Positions 30,683 through 42,950 of a stretch of DNA of 64,000 bases are shown one piece after another (position 1 is the stretch's first letter; each line of letters begins with the position of its first letter). The notes under the pieces are model-generated. The model was not told the origin of the DNA. It saw only the letters and a list, made by a program, of their open reading frames with translations, and did not search any database. The stretch is taken from the NCBI GenBank assembly GCA_047967505.1, contig CM106541.1; one strand, 5' to 3'. A program made the translations under genes and the position numbers. This DNA is from Dipteris shenzhenensis (taxonomy: Eukaryota > Polypodiophyta > Polypodiopsida > Gleicheniales).

Positions 30683-30860
30683 TGCATGCAGAGTAAGTAG
30701 TTGATTGCCATCTAGGATTGCATGTAAATAGTTAATTACCACTAGGAGTGCATGTGGAGTAAGTAGTTAATTACCACTAGGAGTGCATGTAGAGTAAGTA
30801 GTTAATTACCACCAGGCTTGCATGTAGAGTAAGTAGAGCTATTAATTACCAATCCATCTC
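30683..30860. repeat. 36-bp tandem repeat, about five copies
   Basis: Units of TGCATGTAGAGTAAGTAGTTAATTACCACTAGGAG type, with deletions in the second unit and a short insertion in the last. Confidence 0.85.
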
Positions 30861-31304
30861 ACTGAGCCTTAATTTGGTGGCCTAGTCATCGTAAATGAAG
30901 CCACCTGGCATGATAGACATATATGGCTTGTTAATATGGCCCTTTTGCCAATATTGACTTTGATTGGTTGAAGGCCACTAAAGGTTATTTGGACATGTGA
31001 ATTAATCAAATGGCACATGTTTGACTAGGAATTATTGGCTGGCAATACTTAGACGTAGGCAGAAGAGAGCACCCTCATCTCCATGTAGAGTGCTATTTCT
31101 CCATTGCTCATCGAATGTTTCCCACTTGTCATTGGCTCCCTTTTTTGCTTCCGTGTTTGCCCTATATGAATCTATTTCTACATTGCTCACTACCTATTTC
31201 TCCCATTCTCCCCTATTCACCACCATACCTGTTCTTACCAACACGCCTTTTGTTACTAACATCATCTCTCTTCTATCTTCTTCTTTACATAAGGTGGTCA
31301 TGTT
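30861..31304. other. Intergenic, nothing recognised
   Basis: A pyrimidine-rich frame (31021-31389) overlaps the following LTR and is not supported as a gene. Confidence 0.4.
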
Positions 31305-31675
31305 TGTTGGGATAAGTGTGATCAAGGGCTTGCTCTATGGTGCATGTGTGCATCTAGGGGAGTCACATGTGTGTTTGTGTGTGTTGTAGAGGCACAGTGC
31401 TATGATGTGTCTAGTGTGTGACCTAAGTGATGATGTAAGCCAAAGGCCCCCACATGGGAGGTTCCTTTGATTTAGGCCAATCCCACTGATGTAGGGGCTG
31501 ATTCCCATTGATGTAGGGGCTGATTGCCACTTATGTAGGGAAGGTGCTACCTTCTCCCCCTTTCTATAAGAGAGAGTCACCTCTCTCACAACCTATAGTG
31601 AACAACATTTTGGTTACATCTTGTGCTCTCACTCCTCTTCCAAGATGCACCTATTCTATCCCACGTGATTCTACA
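31305..31675 (+). repeat. Left LTR of 31-kb element
   Basis: 371 bp, TGTTGGGATAAG to ATTCTACA. It contains a threefold ACTGATGTAGGGGCTGATT-type repeat near 31480-31545 and a CTTTCTATAAGAGAG box. Confidence 0.85.
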
Positions 31676-32367
31676 TTGGGTATCATAGCTTTAGGTTCTA
31701 GATCTAGCCTAGCCTAGCATTAGATGCTCTCTCTAGCATGAACTACTAGTTTTTCAAAGATTCCTCATCATCTCCATTTTCCTCTTTCCTTCCCCAAATT
31801 TGTGAGAGCTTAGTTCTCCCATTATACACGACCATTGTTCAAATCCCCTGAGCTATAGACTCCTTGTGTATGGGCAACCTTCCAACTGCAAGCAATTAGC
31901 CAAATATTTCTTGTACACGCAATGATGACACAAACTTCACTCGTCGAACAATCGATCAATTCTGTCGATAGAGAAGAAAGATCTTTAATTGCTTCCAGCC
32001 ATAGTTGGGCGACACTACAAGCAAGCTGCTAATGAAGTTTGAGCTTGTTTGGTCAAGTATTGGAGGAGAAAACACGAAAAGACCAGTCGATTTTACTAAG
32101 CTCGGCTATGGCGACTTGGCGCAACATTGCGTGCTTCCTTGGTTGAGACCTTCTCTAGTATAAGGCCTTTCTGTCTGCATAAAAATCCCCTTGAATAGAG
32201 CTATGAGCTATGCAAATTGCACCCTCCAATCTACCCTAGTCTCTGTTGACAAAATTCTGCATATTTTGGTCAAAGGGTGTTGAGCAATCACCATAAGTGT
32301 GTCCTTATACTTTACATTTAGAATGATGACTATGTGATTCTCTTTGATGAGTACTTGAACTATAAAC

Positions 32368-32865
32368 ATGACTAAGCCCAAGCAAGTAGAGAAGTTTGAT
32401 GGAACTAGTTTCCATACTTGGCAAACAAAAGCTAAGTTTGTGCTTATGAAAAAGGAGATATGTTATGTTGTGAATGGAAAGAAGTCTACAAAAGAAGAAG
32501 CTAATTGGTTGATCAAAGACAAGAAGGCTCTTGCTATCATTGCTTTGGGATTAAGTGACTCATACATTCACCACATTGATGGCTTTGAAACTTCACATGA
32601 AGCTTGGGATCATCTTCTTACAGTATTTGGTGCATAAGGGAAATGCTTCAAATATATCTTGCTTATTAAGTTCCTTTGGCTACAATTGGAAAAGGAAATG
32701 TGTTATTCCATGAAGAAAAACAACTCCAAAGAGAATCAAGCATTTCTTGTGAAGAAGGGCTACTTCAACAACAAAGCAAATCTGGCTGAAGGAAGAACTA
32801 CATCAGCAAATGAAGAACAAACTTTGAAAATAAAGACAATGCTTTTTGAGCACTTTTTCTTTTGA
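32368..32865 (+). pseudogene. Copia gag fragment
   Basis: The frame 32368-32637 (89 aa) starts MTKPKQVEKFDGTSFHTWQTK and continues KALAIIALGLSDSYIHHI, the N-terminal gag pattern of Copia elements (FDGTxFxxWxxxxxxxL; DxKALxxIxxxLxDxxxxxI). A stop at 32635 is followed by a Lys/Asn-rich remnant in another frame to 32865. No protease, integrase or RT follows. Confidence 0.75.
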
Positions 32866-33253
32866 ATTTTTGTTTATCATCACTTGGTCAAATTTTGAGG
32901 TTCTCTGCTTGGAGTAGTACTCCAAAAAGTATGATATATGTTTTGTCTTTTGTAAATCACCTCTGGTCACCATATGATGTAGGCCATGTGATGTGTGTTT
33001 AATCCCATGGTACCTCTTGCAAACATGAGAAACTAGGTCCACACAAAGGCCTATGATTAATCCTTGTACATGCAAGAGAGAGAACCATTTGGGGGGGTCT
33101 ATCCCATTTTTGTAAACCTCTCACCCTTGGGAACCCTTGCTAGCATGAGATCCTAGCCATAGATTTATCCTTGACCACCATGAGATGGCATGAGAAACTA
33201 TAAGACTAGATGTATCCTTGACATTGCAAGAGGCAACCCCTTGAGGGGGGGTA

Positions 33254-33628
33254 TGTTGGGATAAGTGTGATCAAGGGCTTGCTCTATAGTGCATGTGTGC
33301 ATCTAGGGGAGTCACATGTGTGTTTGTGTGTGTTGTAGAGGCACATCAAGTGCTATGATGTGTCTAGTGTGTGACCTAAGTGATGATGTAAGCCAAAGGC
33401 CCCCACATGGGAGGTTGCTTTGATTTAGGCCAATCCCACTGATATAGGGGCTGATTCCCACTGATGTCGGGGCTGATTGCCACTTATGTAGGGAAGGTGC
33501 TACCTTCTCCCCCTTTCTATAAGAGAGAGTCACCTCTCTCACAATCTATAGTGAACAACATTTTGGTTACATCTTGTGCTCTCACTCCTCTTCCAAGATG
33601 CATCTATTCTATCCCACGTGATTATAAT
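33254..33628 (+). repeat. Right LTR of 31-kb element
   Basis: It matches the left LTR through CCCACGTGATT at 33623. The expected terminal CTACA is replaced by ATAAT, so the exact end is uncertain. Confidence 0.8.
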
Positions 33629-34203
33629 GCCGTATGTTGTGCTCAAACTTTGTGTGTTGTGCCCAGACTTCATGTTCTCTAATGGTTCTCGAGAGTTCTC
33701 AAGGTTGACAACTTCTTCTAGATGCACGAAGCTAGTCTAAATTTACTTGTTTTCTATGGGCCCCATTTCAACGTTGATGAAGGAGGTAGATTTTTATGGA
33801 AGATCTTGTTTTGACCCAAAGCCTTGCATAGTGGGGTAGTATTCCTTTCGATGTGAGCTGCATTGGTGGCTGTATTTATATCCGACCTCCTTCAAAGGAT
33901 TACATAGTAGGTAAATATTGCTTTTGAATTGAAGGTGCCTTATTTATGTTGGACCTCCTACGAGATGCACGTCAAGATGCAAATGGCCACTTGTAAGGCC
34001 CAAGAACAAAAGGATCTCAATAGTCTCTTGCCAAATTTTGTAATAATACAAACACATTTCTCTTTTTTCATATTCTCTAGATGAATGATCGATTTGCTTG
34101 GATTGATCTAATAAACATTCTGTATAGACTATTATTTTGTACTAGAGTATGGGGATATAAATTTTGAAGTCAAGAGTAGATGGTTAACTTGGGATATCAT
34201 TGG
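33629..34203. other. Intergenic, nothing recognised
   Basis: No coding frame, RNA gene or repeat was supported. Confidence 0.45.
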
Positions 34204-34690
34204 GGTGTTAAGCATAATATACCCCGTGAATGCACATGATATTCTAGTTTTTAATATAATATATGAGTGCCTATGTGTGATCATGAGCATGCTCTAAAAG
34301 TGCCTAAAAAGTGCATTCGAGCCACCATCATGTTTGTGGTGCTAAGGGATTTCTAATATACCCCTCGAACACACATGATATTCTAGTTTTTTATATAGCC
34401 AGTAGACCTAAAAAAGCTCTTAAATCCTAAAGTATGAGTATCTTTGTGTGATCATGAGTGCACATTAAAAGTGCCCAAAAAGGCTCAAGCAGTGCAAAAA
34501 AATATCATTCCATCCATTGTGATGGTTGGGTTGCTAAGGGATTTAAAATATATCCCTTGAATGCATGTGATAATGTAGTTTTTTGATATAGTTAAGAGAT
34601 GTAAAAGAAGCTCTTTAGTTCTAAAATACTAGTGCCTTTGTGATCCTGAGATGCACTAGAAGATCTCTAAAGTCTAAAAAATATATTTTG
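34204..34690. repeat. Diverged tandem repeat, three units of about 140-190 bp
   Basis: Each unit contains a GGTG(C/T)TAAG start, an ATATACCCC(G/T)(T/C)GAA..CACATGATATTCTAGTTTTT segment and a GTGATC(A/C)TGAG..AAAAGTGCC segment. Starts are near 34204, 34340 and 34526. It is an old local duplication. Confidence 0.7.
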
Positions 34691-35254
34691 TCTGTAATAA
34701 GATAGATTTGAGAAAATAGTGGTTGATTTAATTCTCTTTACACTAAAATAGCCCTTAAAAAGCTAAATGATCTTCCATGATCTCCAAGAACCAGTGTGGT
34801 GGGCAAGTATGACCAACACATTGGATTTAAATAGCCTTAAAGTGCTAAAATATCTCTCTTGTTGAACAAGCATGGCGGTCGTAGAACAAGGGTGGTGGTC
34901 ATACCCTCATCATATCATGAGGCGAAGGTCATCTGCACTGTAAGACAATGCAATGGTCATGCATAAGAACCAGTGCAACGGGCTCACTATTCCATGGATT
35001 GCCATGTGTCATGGATTGTATTCTTGTCTAGTAAAGGCATGGAGTATCGCATTTTGAGCACGGTGTTCAAAATGACTGTATGTCCATGGAGTAAATTCCT
35101 AGAGTGCCACATGTCAAGCTCTACATGGTGTGCACAATGATTATGCCAAGAAGTTTTGACAGATTGTGTATCATCATTATGCCAGTGTGGTAATCAATAC
35201 GCCAAAAAAAAAAGCACAAAAATTAGTTCCGCAATTGGCTCCACCTGATCATGC
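34691..35254. other. Intergenic, nothing recognised
   Basis: No gene. Short words recur weakly (GTGGTCAT, AGTGCCACATGTC). Confidence 0.4.
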
Positions 35255-35605
35255 ATCGACCTCTTAAATCAAATCAAGGAGATGAATATATGTCTTTTGT
35301 ATTCATGAAGATTTTCAAGGATAATGGAATCCAAAGGCAATTCACATGTGCATATTCTTCTCAATAGAATGCCATATTTGGAAGGAGGAATAGGTATTCT
35401 TACTCTTGTAAACAATGCTCAGTAAGAAGCATCTTCCAAATCAGTATTAGACAAAGCAATGCTCAGTAAAAAGCATCTTCCACATTAGTATTAGACAAAG
35501 CAATCAATACTAGCAATTATTTAGTTAGCTTTTAACCAAACCCATTCAAGCTATGATACCTTATGAGACATTCATTAGATGCACGCCATGTATTGGCCAT
35601 CTTCA
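35255..35605 (+). pseudogene. Small Copia integrase scrap
   Basis: Out-of-frame pieces correspond to the integrase core seen at 26985-27190 (SNQGDEYMSFVFMKIF..GIQRQFTCAYSSQ). It contains a 49-bp tandem duplication near 35410-35505 (CAATGCTCAGTAA(G/A)AAGCATCTTCC). It was probably derived from the same family as the 26-kb fragment. Confidence 0.6.
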
Positions 35606-38600
35606 CTTCTTTTTTTGGGCAGAAAAGAATTTTTGTATTATATATTCACAAGAGATTGATACATTGAGTTTCATCATCTCATTTCAGTAGCAGCTGACAA
35701 AAAACCCATAACTTTGAGTTGAAACACTAGGAAACAATTGAAGCAGTCTGTATGTGTGAAGAAACAGGGAACCTTGATAGTTAGTGCTCAAAACAGTGGG
35801 TCGCCAAAGGGTAGGTCTAGTAGAGGGGACCACATCTCAACATGGAGTCCCAACTTGGAGAGGATCTACCACTTCAGAAGGGTTCCTCTTTGACAGGGTA
35901 AATAGGAGGGAGGTCATGATTCTGCAAGCAACAAGAAATCTCTCTATAGATGAAATCCTTGGCATGTTCATCAGCTTTTTCCTATATATGAGAGAGGGCC
36001 TCATTCTAATTATGGATATGTTGGTCTAGCAACCGCTTTGCCTACTAGCATGACACCCATTTCTATTAGTTATCCTCTTACTTTTAAACATTAGCAACAT
36101 TTCTTTTAAACCAGCATGAGAACACTTCAATGGCACTAATTTCACCACTTTGGAACTGGTAATTGTTTCTTGAGATTTAAATGGACCACAAAGCTTGAGC
36201 CTTGAGGGTTAACCAAGAGGAGTGAGGAGTTTTGAGGGAGTCTCCAAGGAGGACTGCCTTCCAAGAAATAGGCTCCCCAACCTGAAAGTGGATGAGCTTC
36301 CAAACTTTCATGGCTTCAGGGTACGTGATGAAGAGATGGAATATGTCTTCGTTTTTGGAGGGGTATCTTTTGCAGAGTCCAGGCCCATTTCCTATCCTCT
36401 CACTTCTACAGTTGGTCCAGACAACCTTATGTGAAAGGAGCCACAGCAAGGTAGAGTAGTTTTCAGGGATGTCCTTGTTCCAAATCAGTCAAAACCTGTA
36501 TTGCCACCTAGCTTGATTATTAGTAGTCTTCCATCTTGTGTTGAGGGTTCTAGCTATGTCCTCAATGTCATTGTGAGAGGTAGGTATAGGGAGGAGGTGG
36601 GAGCAACCAATCTAGTTGAATTCTTTACGCAAGTTGAGCACATAACCTCCTTCCCAAGTGACACTTCCCTGCCACAGGAGGATCCTGCTCATGGCTAGGT
36701 CATGGTCCAGGTTAGCAAGTCTATAAACTTTCTCCTAGTTTTAGGCCATGTCTTCCATTTAAAATCCTATTTATACCAAAGCTGATTCTATGTTTGGAGA
36801 CCTTTCTTCTTGAAAAGGACACTAGCTTTAGTAAAATCCACATCATTTAGGAGACACTCTTGAAAAACATAGAGACCCGTATAGAATCAATGCCCATAAA
36901 GGTCCCTTTACTAGAAAAAACTCTCTTGATATGATCAAAGGCCTTCCAGAGAGATTTCTAGAGCTGGCTTCCCTCGGTCTGATTCTGGGTTGCACAGGGT
37001 AGAAAGGGAGGGGTTTGTTTTTCCATTTTGTAGCTCTTAATGGTATGATGTAGTTTGCATTTCTTAGAAGTAGTTTGGCCCAATCTAATTCCGGGTGTAG
37101 AAAAGATTTGATTACCTAGAAGGAAGCCAACTTGATAATATTCTCTTAGTGTCAGTCCCACCCCATAGGAAGCTTTTGTAGAGTGTGATGAATTTTTCAA
37201 GGCTAGTCTTAGAGGGGCACTAGTAGGAAAGGTAGAAGATAGACATAGGGTAGAGGCAGTGGTTAAGGACAATCCTTCTACCTGCCCAGCTAGCTTGAAA
37301 GCCTCTCCACTTGTCAAGTTTAGACCTGAACTTGTTCAGGAAACAACTCCCACTTGTCTTTCATGGAGATTTCAAAGACCATTGGAATGCCTAAAAGTCT
37401 GAAAATAGTGCCCTTGGGGATTTTTTTGCATCCTAGTTGTACCAAAATTGATTTCTCTTTATTCGTTAAAAATACATGACCTATTTGGAGTGATTTATTT
37501 TGGAGCTCAAGGCCGTGCAAAAATATCAAGGCATTTGAGCATTGTTGAGATGTCTTCAGGTGTATTTCTCAGGGTGAGGTTTGTGCGATCTGCAAACTGT
37601 TGGGTTACAAGTTGCATACCACCTAGAAGCTCAATCCCTCTAAGATTTCGTTCATCTATTTGTTCTTTAAAGATCCATCCTAGAGCATCAGCTCTGCAAT
37701 AGCATAGAGCAGAGGGACTATAGGGCATCCTTGTCTAATGGACCTTCTTAAAGGGAAAGGTAGGGTCATCTCACCATTGACACACACTTTGGCTGAGGCA
37801 TTGGATAGGAGTTGCCTGATGTGTGAAATAAAGTGTTTTCCAAGGCCCACGCTTTCTAGGGATAGAATAAAAAAATTCCAATTCAGTCAGTCATATGCCT
37901 TGTCAAAGCCTATTTTCAGAAAGCAAATGTTCTGATTAGTTTCACCTGCATATTCACAACCCTCCCATAGGTTTATGAAGGCTTCTAGCAAGTGCCTCCC
38001 TTTAATAAAACCTTCTATTCAGGTCACATTCACTTGTCCATTTTACCTAGGATCCTAAGAGAGAAATCCTTTGCTAAATCTTGTAGTTGCAGTTAAGCAT
38101 TGTGAGTGGGGTCTCCAGTTCTCAGTTGGGTTTTGTCCCCTTCCTTGGGGATAAGTTTTATAACTCCTCCATTCAAATGAGTAGGGCGGGAACCATGGGC
38201 CAGGTTCTCATTTTAAACTTTGTGGAGACATGGACCAACTATATCCCAGAAGCATTTGTAAAATTCACATGGAAGCCCATCCTCCCCAGGAGTCTTGCCC
38301 TTAGTCATGGCAAAGGTTTCTTCTTTTAATTCTTGGAGAGATAGGTCCTTGTCAAGGTACACTCTATAATACCCTGGCACTGTAATCTTTCTTGCCCTGC
38401 TGCACTACCTTCTTGCTTCTGTAGTGCTGTCAGTATCATTTTCAACCTTACTAAGCATGTCTTGAAATTGGAGCCTTATGTACTCCAAGTTTTCCTTGGT
38501 TGATGTAGTTTGGAGGTCATTGCCTTTGTTGAGAAGGGGGATTTCTTCTTGGGTTTTCTTCCTCCTGATAAGTTTGAAGTTTTCTTTAGTCGATCTATTT

Positions 38601-38885
38601 ATTTTCCCTGCCCACCAATCTCTGTAGTATACCTTGGAATCATTTAGCTTGATCTGCTCCTGTAACCTCAGTTCTTTTATCTTTGCAACTAGTTCTTCTT
38701 GGGCTCGAGGGTCTTGAGATCTAGCCTTCTTTTCTAGGTCCTAAATACTCTTTTTGATGTTATCCATTCTTTTGGCACGTAAGATTGCTCTCTGTTTCCT
38801 TGATTTTTAAACAATTTCTTGGGTGTTTTTAATGGCAGTCAACCAAGCCTCTTTAGCTTGAGGAGTGAAAGGAAAAGGCATGCGC
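35606..38885 (-). mobile_element. LINE (plant L1-like) remnant, 5' truncated
   Basis: The minus strand runs from about 38885 (linker before RT: RAKRMDNIKKSI-like, QEELVAKIKELRLQEQIKLN, DWWAGKINRSTKEN) through RT fingers (KGKTPGEDGLPCEFYK), palm blocks (RQGCPIVPLLYAIAADALG; QLVTQQFADRTNLTL; NKEKSILVQLGC) and the thumb (WRGFQASWAGRRIVLN region) to a zf-RVT block (FHLFITYPEAMKVWK, about 36300-36400). It ends near a plus-strand T run at 35606-35616, a likely poly(A) tail. The catalytic FADD motif reads FADR (about 37588), and several frames are broken. Confidence 0.82.
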
Positions 38886-38904
38886 CCATACTTGTGTTAT
38901 CTCT

Positions 38905-39664
38905 TGTTGGACAGACTTGTGGAGAGAAAAGAGATAGAAGCTCTAGTCTCTCTGTCTCTCTCTATCCAATCTTGCACTAGCGTCTGCACAGTAGCGTCTG
39001 CACAGTAGCTCTAGTATCTCTCTCTACCCAATCTCTTTGCCACATGGCAGGGATAGAACTCTCACTGCTCACCACATAGTTTGGCCACATGGTAGATAAG
39101 CCATGTGGTAGATAGGCCACACATTGCTTGACATGTGGCAACTTAGCCTCATCTTATCCTCTACATGGTAGTGCCACATCACTACCCACCATGTCACCTA
39201 CCACATCACTCCCTACCATGTCACCTACCACATTGTCGCCTACCATTTCACTTGACCACATGGAAATGCCACATCATCATATCCACCTAGCTGCCTACCA
39301 CATCATCACTGACACATAATAGTGCCACATCACCATAATTTACCAGTGTCAAATGGTAATGCAAACTCACACTACCACCTTAGCACTTGTGCTTCACCAT
39401 ATGCACACCCTATCCATATCACCTTAGTACACACACGCCCTTTGTGTCACCATAACTTTTGGTCCAAGAGGAAAATTGTTTGCTTTTTTTGAGCTCTTCA
39501 TAGTGGACTCCTCTAATTTGAGGTTCAACCCACTCGTAGTGTAGATTTAACACCTAGACCTTGTCATTGGAATCCCTTTTGTTTAGATTGTAGAGCTACT
39601 GCAAACCAAGCACATAAAACTGAATTGAGATTGAACACTTTGGAAGGGCGATTCAGTGCCAACA
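38905..39664. repeat. Probable solo LTR (760 bp)
   Basis: It begins TGTTGGACAG and ends AGTGCCAACA (TGTTGG/CCAACA termini) and is flanked by TCTCT and TCTCA, an imperfect 5-bp duplication. The interior has repeated CCACATGG/CCACATCA words and no coding. The wording resembles 17060-17340 in the nested element. Confidence 0.45.
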
Positions 39665-41457
39665 TCTCATGTATCCTCTTGTTGGAGATTGGGTCGAATA
39701 ACAATCCAAAGCTTTCAACTAAAGTAGTTCTTGGCTTCTTGCTCAGATTAAAGAATCTTTAAGATCATCTCACTTCGTGCAAATTTTAAAAAAAAAAAAG
39801 ATTTGAGTTTTGTAAAGCACTCTTTGCTTATACAATGCAATTTAAGGGGGGGGGTGGTGAGAATGGTGTAAATAGCATAATCTAGATAGGGTTCATGGGA
39901 AACCCTTAGGGGCTCATTTATATATTCTCAGTTTCTTTATAATATAACTTAGTGTACAGTTAGCAATATCATGTGGTCTCTCTCTCTCTCTCTCTCTCTC
40001 CAATCCTCCAATGGGTCCATCTATTGCACGCTACAAGAGCATGCATCTACCTCATGCTTTGAACTTGCTTTGCTGTTGAGCTCATCTCTGAAGCTCAATG
40101 AGGTGCACTATAATTGCACCTTTCTTATCAAGCTTTGTTTAATAGGCTTTGTTTAATCTTGGACCATCACCAAATTGATAAGAGTGCTTAAGAGATTTAG
40201 CTTGATTTAGCTTGAAGTCACGATTGCATCAATTCAATTTATGTGTGCTACTAACACTTGATCGCTTAAGGGATTCTAGCACTTTTCTTTGGAGCTGCCA
40301 AGCATAGATAAGGATTTACTTCTTATTCCTCTTGACTACGGATGGATTCTTAGCAAAGAAAACCTTCCTTGTACGCGCTAAATTACAATATACATGAAAA
40401 GATTTCAAAACCATGTAAGTGTTCTAGTACACAAGAAAAGGGTTTCGTGGTCCAAAAAATACACTACTTTAAAAATCGAAGTGATATTGATCCTATGGTG
40501 GAGGGCACTTCTCACCCTTTGATCCCATGCCTTTTAAAAGTAAAGTGATAATGATCCTATGGAGGGAAATTCTCACCCTTTAATCTCATGCCCTCAAATG
40601 CAATTGAGCATAAATCTATGGGTGGAAGTTGTAGATTTTTTCTCCTCCAAGCTATATCCTAGAAAACCTTCAAATTTAGTCCTATGTGGAGATGCCATGC
40701 CAACCTCTTTATACACTCTAGGTCTTACCTTCAAGTTGTGTAGTGCATCTAGTAAATGCCTTTGGGCTCTTTTGGTGCATTATGTTATTTGGAAAATGCT
40801 CAACGTGTGTTAGCTAAAATGCATATGCAAAGAATGTCATCTTTGGCTTATATGGGCATCTATAGATGAAAAACAAATGAAATTCACTAGGTTTAGTTTT
40901 ACCAATCCAAAGAGTAAGCTTGTTTGGATCATATGATGCTAAGAGTGACGCATTGGAACCCATACTTCCACTGCACAAACCTTTCTTTGAGGGCCCGTCT
41001 TGAGCATACACATTGTCTTGTCTTTGTAGCTTCCATTCCGCATCACCTGCTTGCAAACTATTTGATTTTGCTAAAACATCCTTGGATAGAATGCAATTCC
41101 GAGGGCTCCTTAAAGAGAATTGTATTTGGGGTAACACAACTCTTTGCACATAAATGTAACGTAAGAAATGTGGTTAGATCGGCCTTATTCAAATCAGCAC
41201 TCTATAAAAGGTCCACGCCAAGAGTGGCCGTCAAAGATGAAAGATAAATTTGATTGAACGGAAGATAGACAAAATCAGAAAACAACATGGTGAATTTGCA
41301 CCTCAAACAAGCAGAAAAGATGCTAGGCGCAACATCGAGAAATGGGGCCGTAAGCCCCCAAGAGTAAGGCTATAGCCTAAACATGAGAGAGACAAGAAAA
41401 GAACTCAATTCAGCATGGGGCACATAAAACCAGTATTCGATTATGCCAAGTGGCTAA

Positions 41458-41460
<3 letters not shown>
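39665..41460. other. Long intergenic stretch, no supported gene
   Basis: It contains a G9 run near 39846, a CT microsatellite at about 39977-40000 and short frames without motifs. The sequence around 39835-39860 (polypurine run then TGGTGAGAATGG) could be the 3' edge of a retroelement, but no partner LTR is visible. Confidence 0.4.
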
Positions 41461-41497
<37 letters not shown>

Positions 41498-41520
41498 GAG
41501 AGAGAGGAAAAGAGAGAGAG
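41461..41520. repeat. GA microsatellite
   Basis: (GA)n with two interruptions. A second (GA)n run is at about 41766-41811. Confidence 0.9.
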
Positions 41521-41760
41521 AGTTTTCTTCTCCTGTCAAGCGCAGAAAGGCCTACGAGACCAAGTCGGGGGGGAAAAACACCGCCTTAAAGATCTAGTAC
41601 ATACTTAAAAGCCGAACTCCTTGTGTGTACACTAGTCATGTGTCAGCCATGATTGATTTGTCATGTGTCAGCCATGAATGATGTTAGCTTTGAGTGGCGT
41701 TCCATAAAAAATCCTCATATCTCTGGAACAACTAGACGAAACATTTGAAGAGAGCGAGAG

Positions 41761-41812
<52 letters not shown>

Positions 41813-42119
41813 ATTAACAGAATGTGGGTCGTTAAGAGTTCGAGCAAACCGTGTCAAGTAGGTTCGGAAAAATAACAATAATAAGTGAAAAGTTAAAGAG
41901 TCAGCACAGAATACAAACCCTCGCTTGCGTTCTTCCTCTTGTAATTAACTTCTAGAGCGTTGTCTACAATAAGCTAATCAAAGACACAAGCCTTCCAGAT
42001 ATTAACAACTTAATAGTTCAAAGGATTCAGAGTAATCGCTGCCTGATATCATACTTTTTATGTTAAATGCAGTAATTGCATCGTTTGCAGCTGACGAACC
42101 AGGTTTCAACACCATAAAC
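41521..42119. other. Intergenic 3' flank of the 42-kb gene
   Basis: A GTCATGTGTCAGCCATGA direct duplication lies near 41636-41675, and a (GA)n tract at 41766-41811. No gene. Confidence 0.45.
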
Positions 42120-42950
42120 CTAGGGCTGAGTTACTTCAATAGGATTCACTGGTGTGGACGTTGTCGTCGCTTCCCTGAGGCGTTGATTTTCGTCTGAATG
42201 GTCCGTGCCTTGAGACTTAGGCTGCAGATCGGCGCAGAGAACGTCAACATAGCGACCAAACCACTGCCCAAACCAAGTCCTCTTTTTCATGGCGTTCCAG
42301 AGCTCCTTGTTTTTCCTGATGCTCCCTCCAATCAGCAGAAACGTATCCAAGGAACAGACCCACAGCGCCTGCAGAAAGATAAACCCACCCAGAGAAGTAG
42401 TGATGATGACAGGAAGGCGCTCGTTCCATGTGTGCGCTACAGTGGCGAAACTTGCGCAGATGTAGGCAAGCACGCAGGAGGAGAGCGACACCCCAAAGAA
42501 GAAGATCATGTAGAAAAACTTGGGCAGCAGGTTGGCGAGGAGCTGGAGGCGCATCTTGGCTTCGGTGAGGGCGGAGCCGGAGGAGTCGAGGGAAAGAAGG
42601 GGAGAAAAGCTACTACTAGCAAAGAAGAGGAGGCCAGTGACGGAGAGGAAGAAGGAGAAACCATTGAGGTAGATGAAGAGTTTCTGGGAGGCAAGGAGGT
42701 GGGAAGAGGAGTTGAGGGGTTTGGGGGGTTGAAGGAAGCCAGAGTAGGAGGTAGTGAGGAGGATGGAGAGGACAATGGCGAAGGAGTTCATGCTTTTGAG
42801 GAGGTGTCTGTGCATGAGGTCGTAATTGTCACGAAGCTTAACATATGGGATATCAGTGGAAGTGGAATTGGAATTGGAAGGGAAGGAATCCATCAGAGCA
42901 ATGGAAGAGGAAGGAGAACAGGGTAGTGCCATACATACACAAGACCCCAA
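42120..42950 (-). CDS. Four-TM membrane protein, PGG-domain-like
   Basis: Single-exon frame of 276 aa. It has four hydrophobic segments at about residues 55-72, 91-112, 143-165 and 178-208, a Ser-rich N-terminus and a charged C-terminal tail (from about 210). The first helix and loop (SFAIVLSILLTTSYSGFLQPP) and the second (LFIYLNGFSFFLSVTGLLFF) resemble the PGG domain usually found after ankyrin repeats in plant membrane proteins. No ankyrin repeats are present, so this is a stand-alone version. Start choice is uncertain (Met1, Met7 or Met20). GC content and codon use are higher than in the surrounding debris, which fits a genuine low-copy host gene. A membrane role is inferred from topology, and biochemical function is unknown. 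Confidence 0.72.
   Translation of the reverse strand: MGSCVCMALPCSPSSSIALMDSFPSNSNSTSTDIPYVKLRDNYDLMHRHLLKSMNSFAIVLSILLTTSYSGFLQPPKPLNSSSHLLASQKLFIYLNGFSFFLSVTGLLFFASSSFSPLLSLDSSGSALTEAKMRLQLLANLLPKFFYMIFFFGVSLSSCVLAYICASFATVAHTWNERLPVIITTSLGGFIFLQALWVCSLDTFLLIGGSIRKNKELWNAMKKRTWFGQWFGRYVDVLCADLQPKSQGTDHSDENQRLREATTTSTPVNPIEVTQP

Larger units (their letters stand above)
31305..33628 (+). mobile_element. Non-autonomous Copia LTR element (2.3 kb)
   Basis: The left LTR (31305-31675) and right LTR (33254 to about 33628) start TGTTGGGATAAGTGTGATCAAGG and are nearly identical apart from a 4-bp indel and a damaged right terminus. A PBS-like TGGGTATCATAGCTT (degenerate initiator-Met type) follows the left LTR, and a CCCTTGAGGGGGGGTA polypurine tract precedes the right LTR. 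Only a gag fragment lies inside. No clean target-site duplication was found because the right end is altered. Confidence 0.85.

Noticed and set aside
30683-30860. CRISPR-like array
   Set aside because: The 36-bp units are contiguous tandem repeats without unique spacers, and the DNA is from a plant nucleus.
42198-42926. 242-aa plus-strand frame
   Set aside because: It is the antisense shadow of the membrane protein gene. The minus strand has coherent hydrophobic segments and this one does not.
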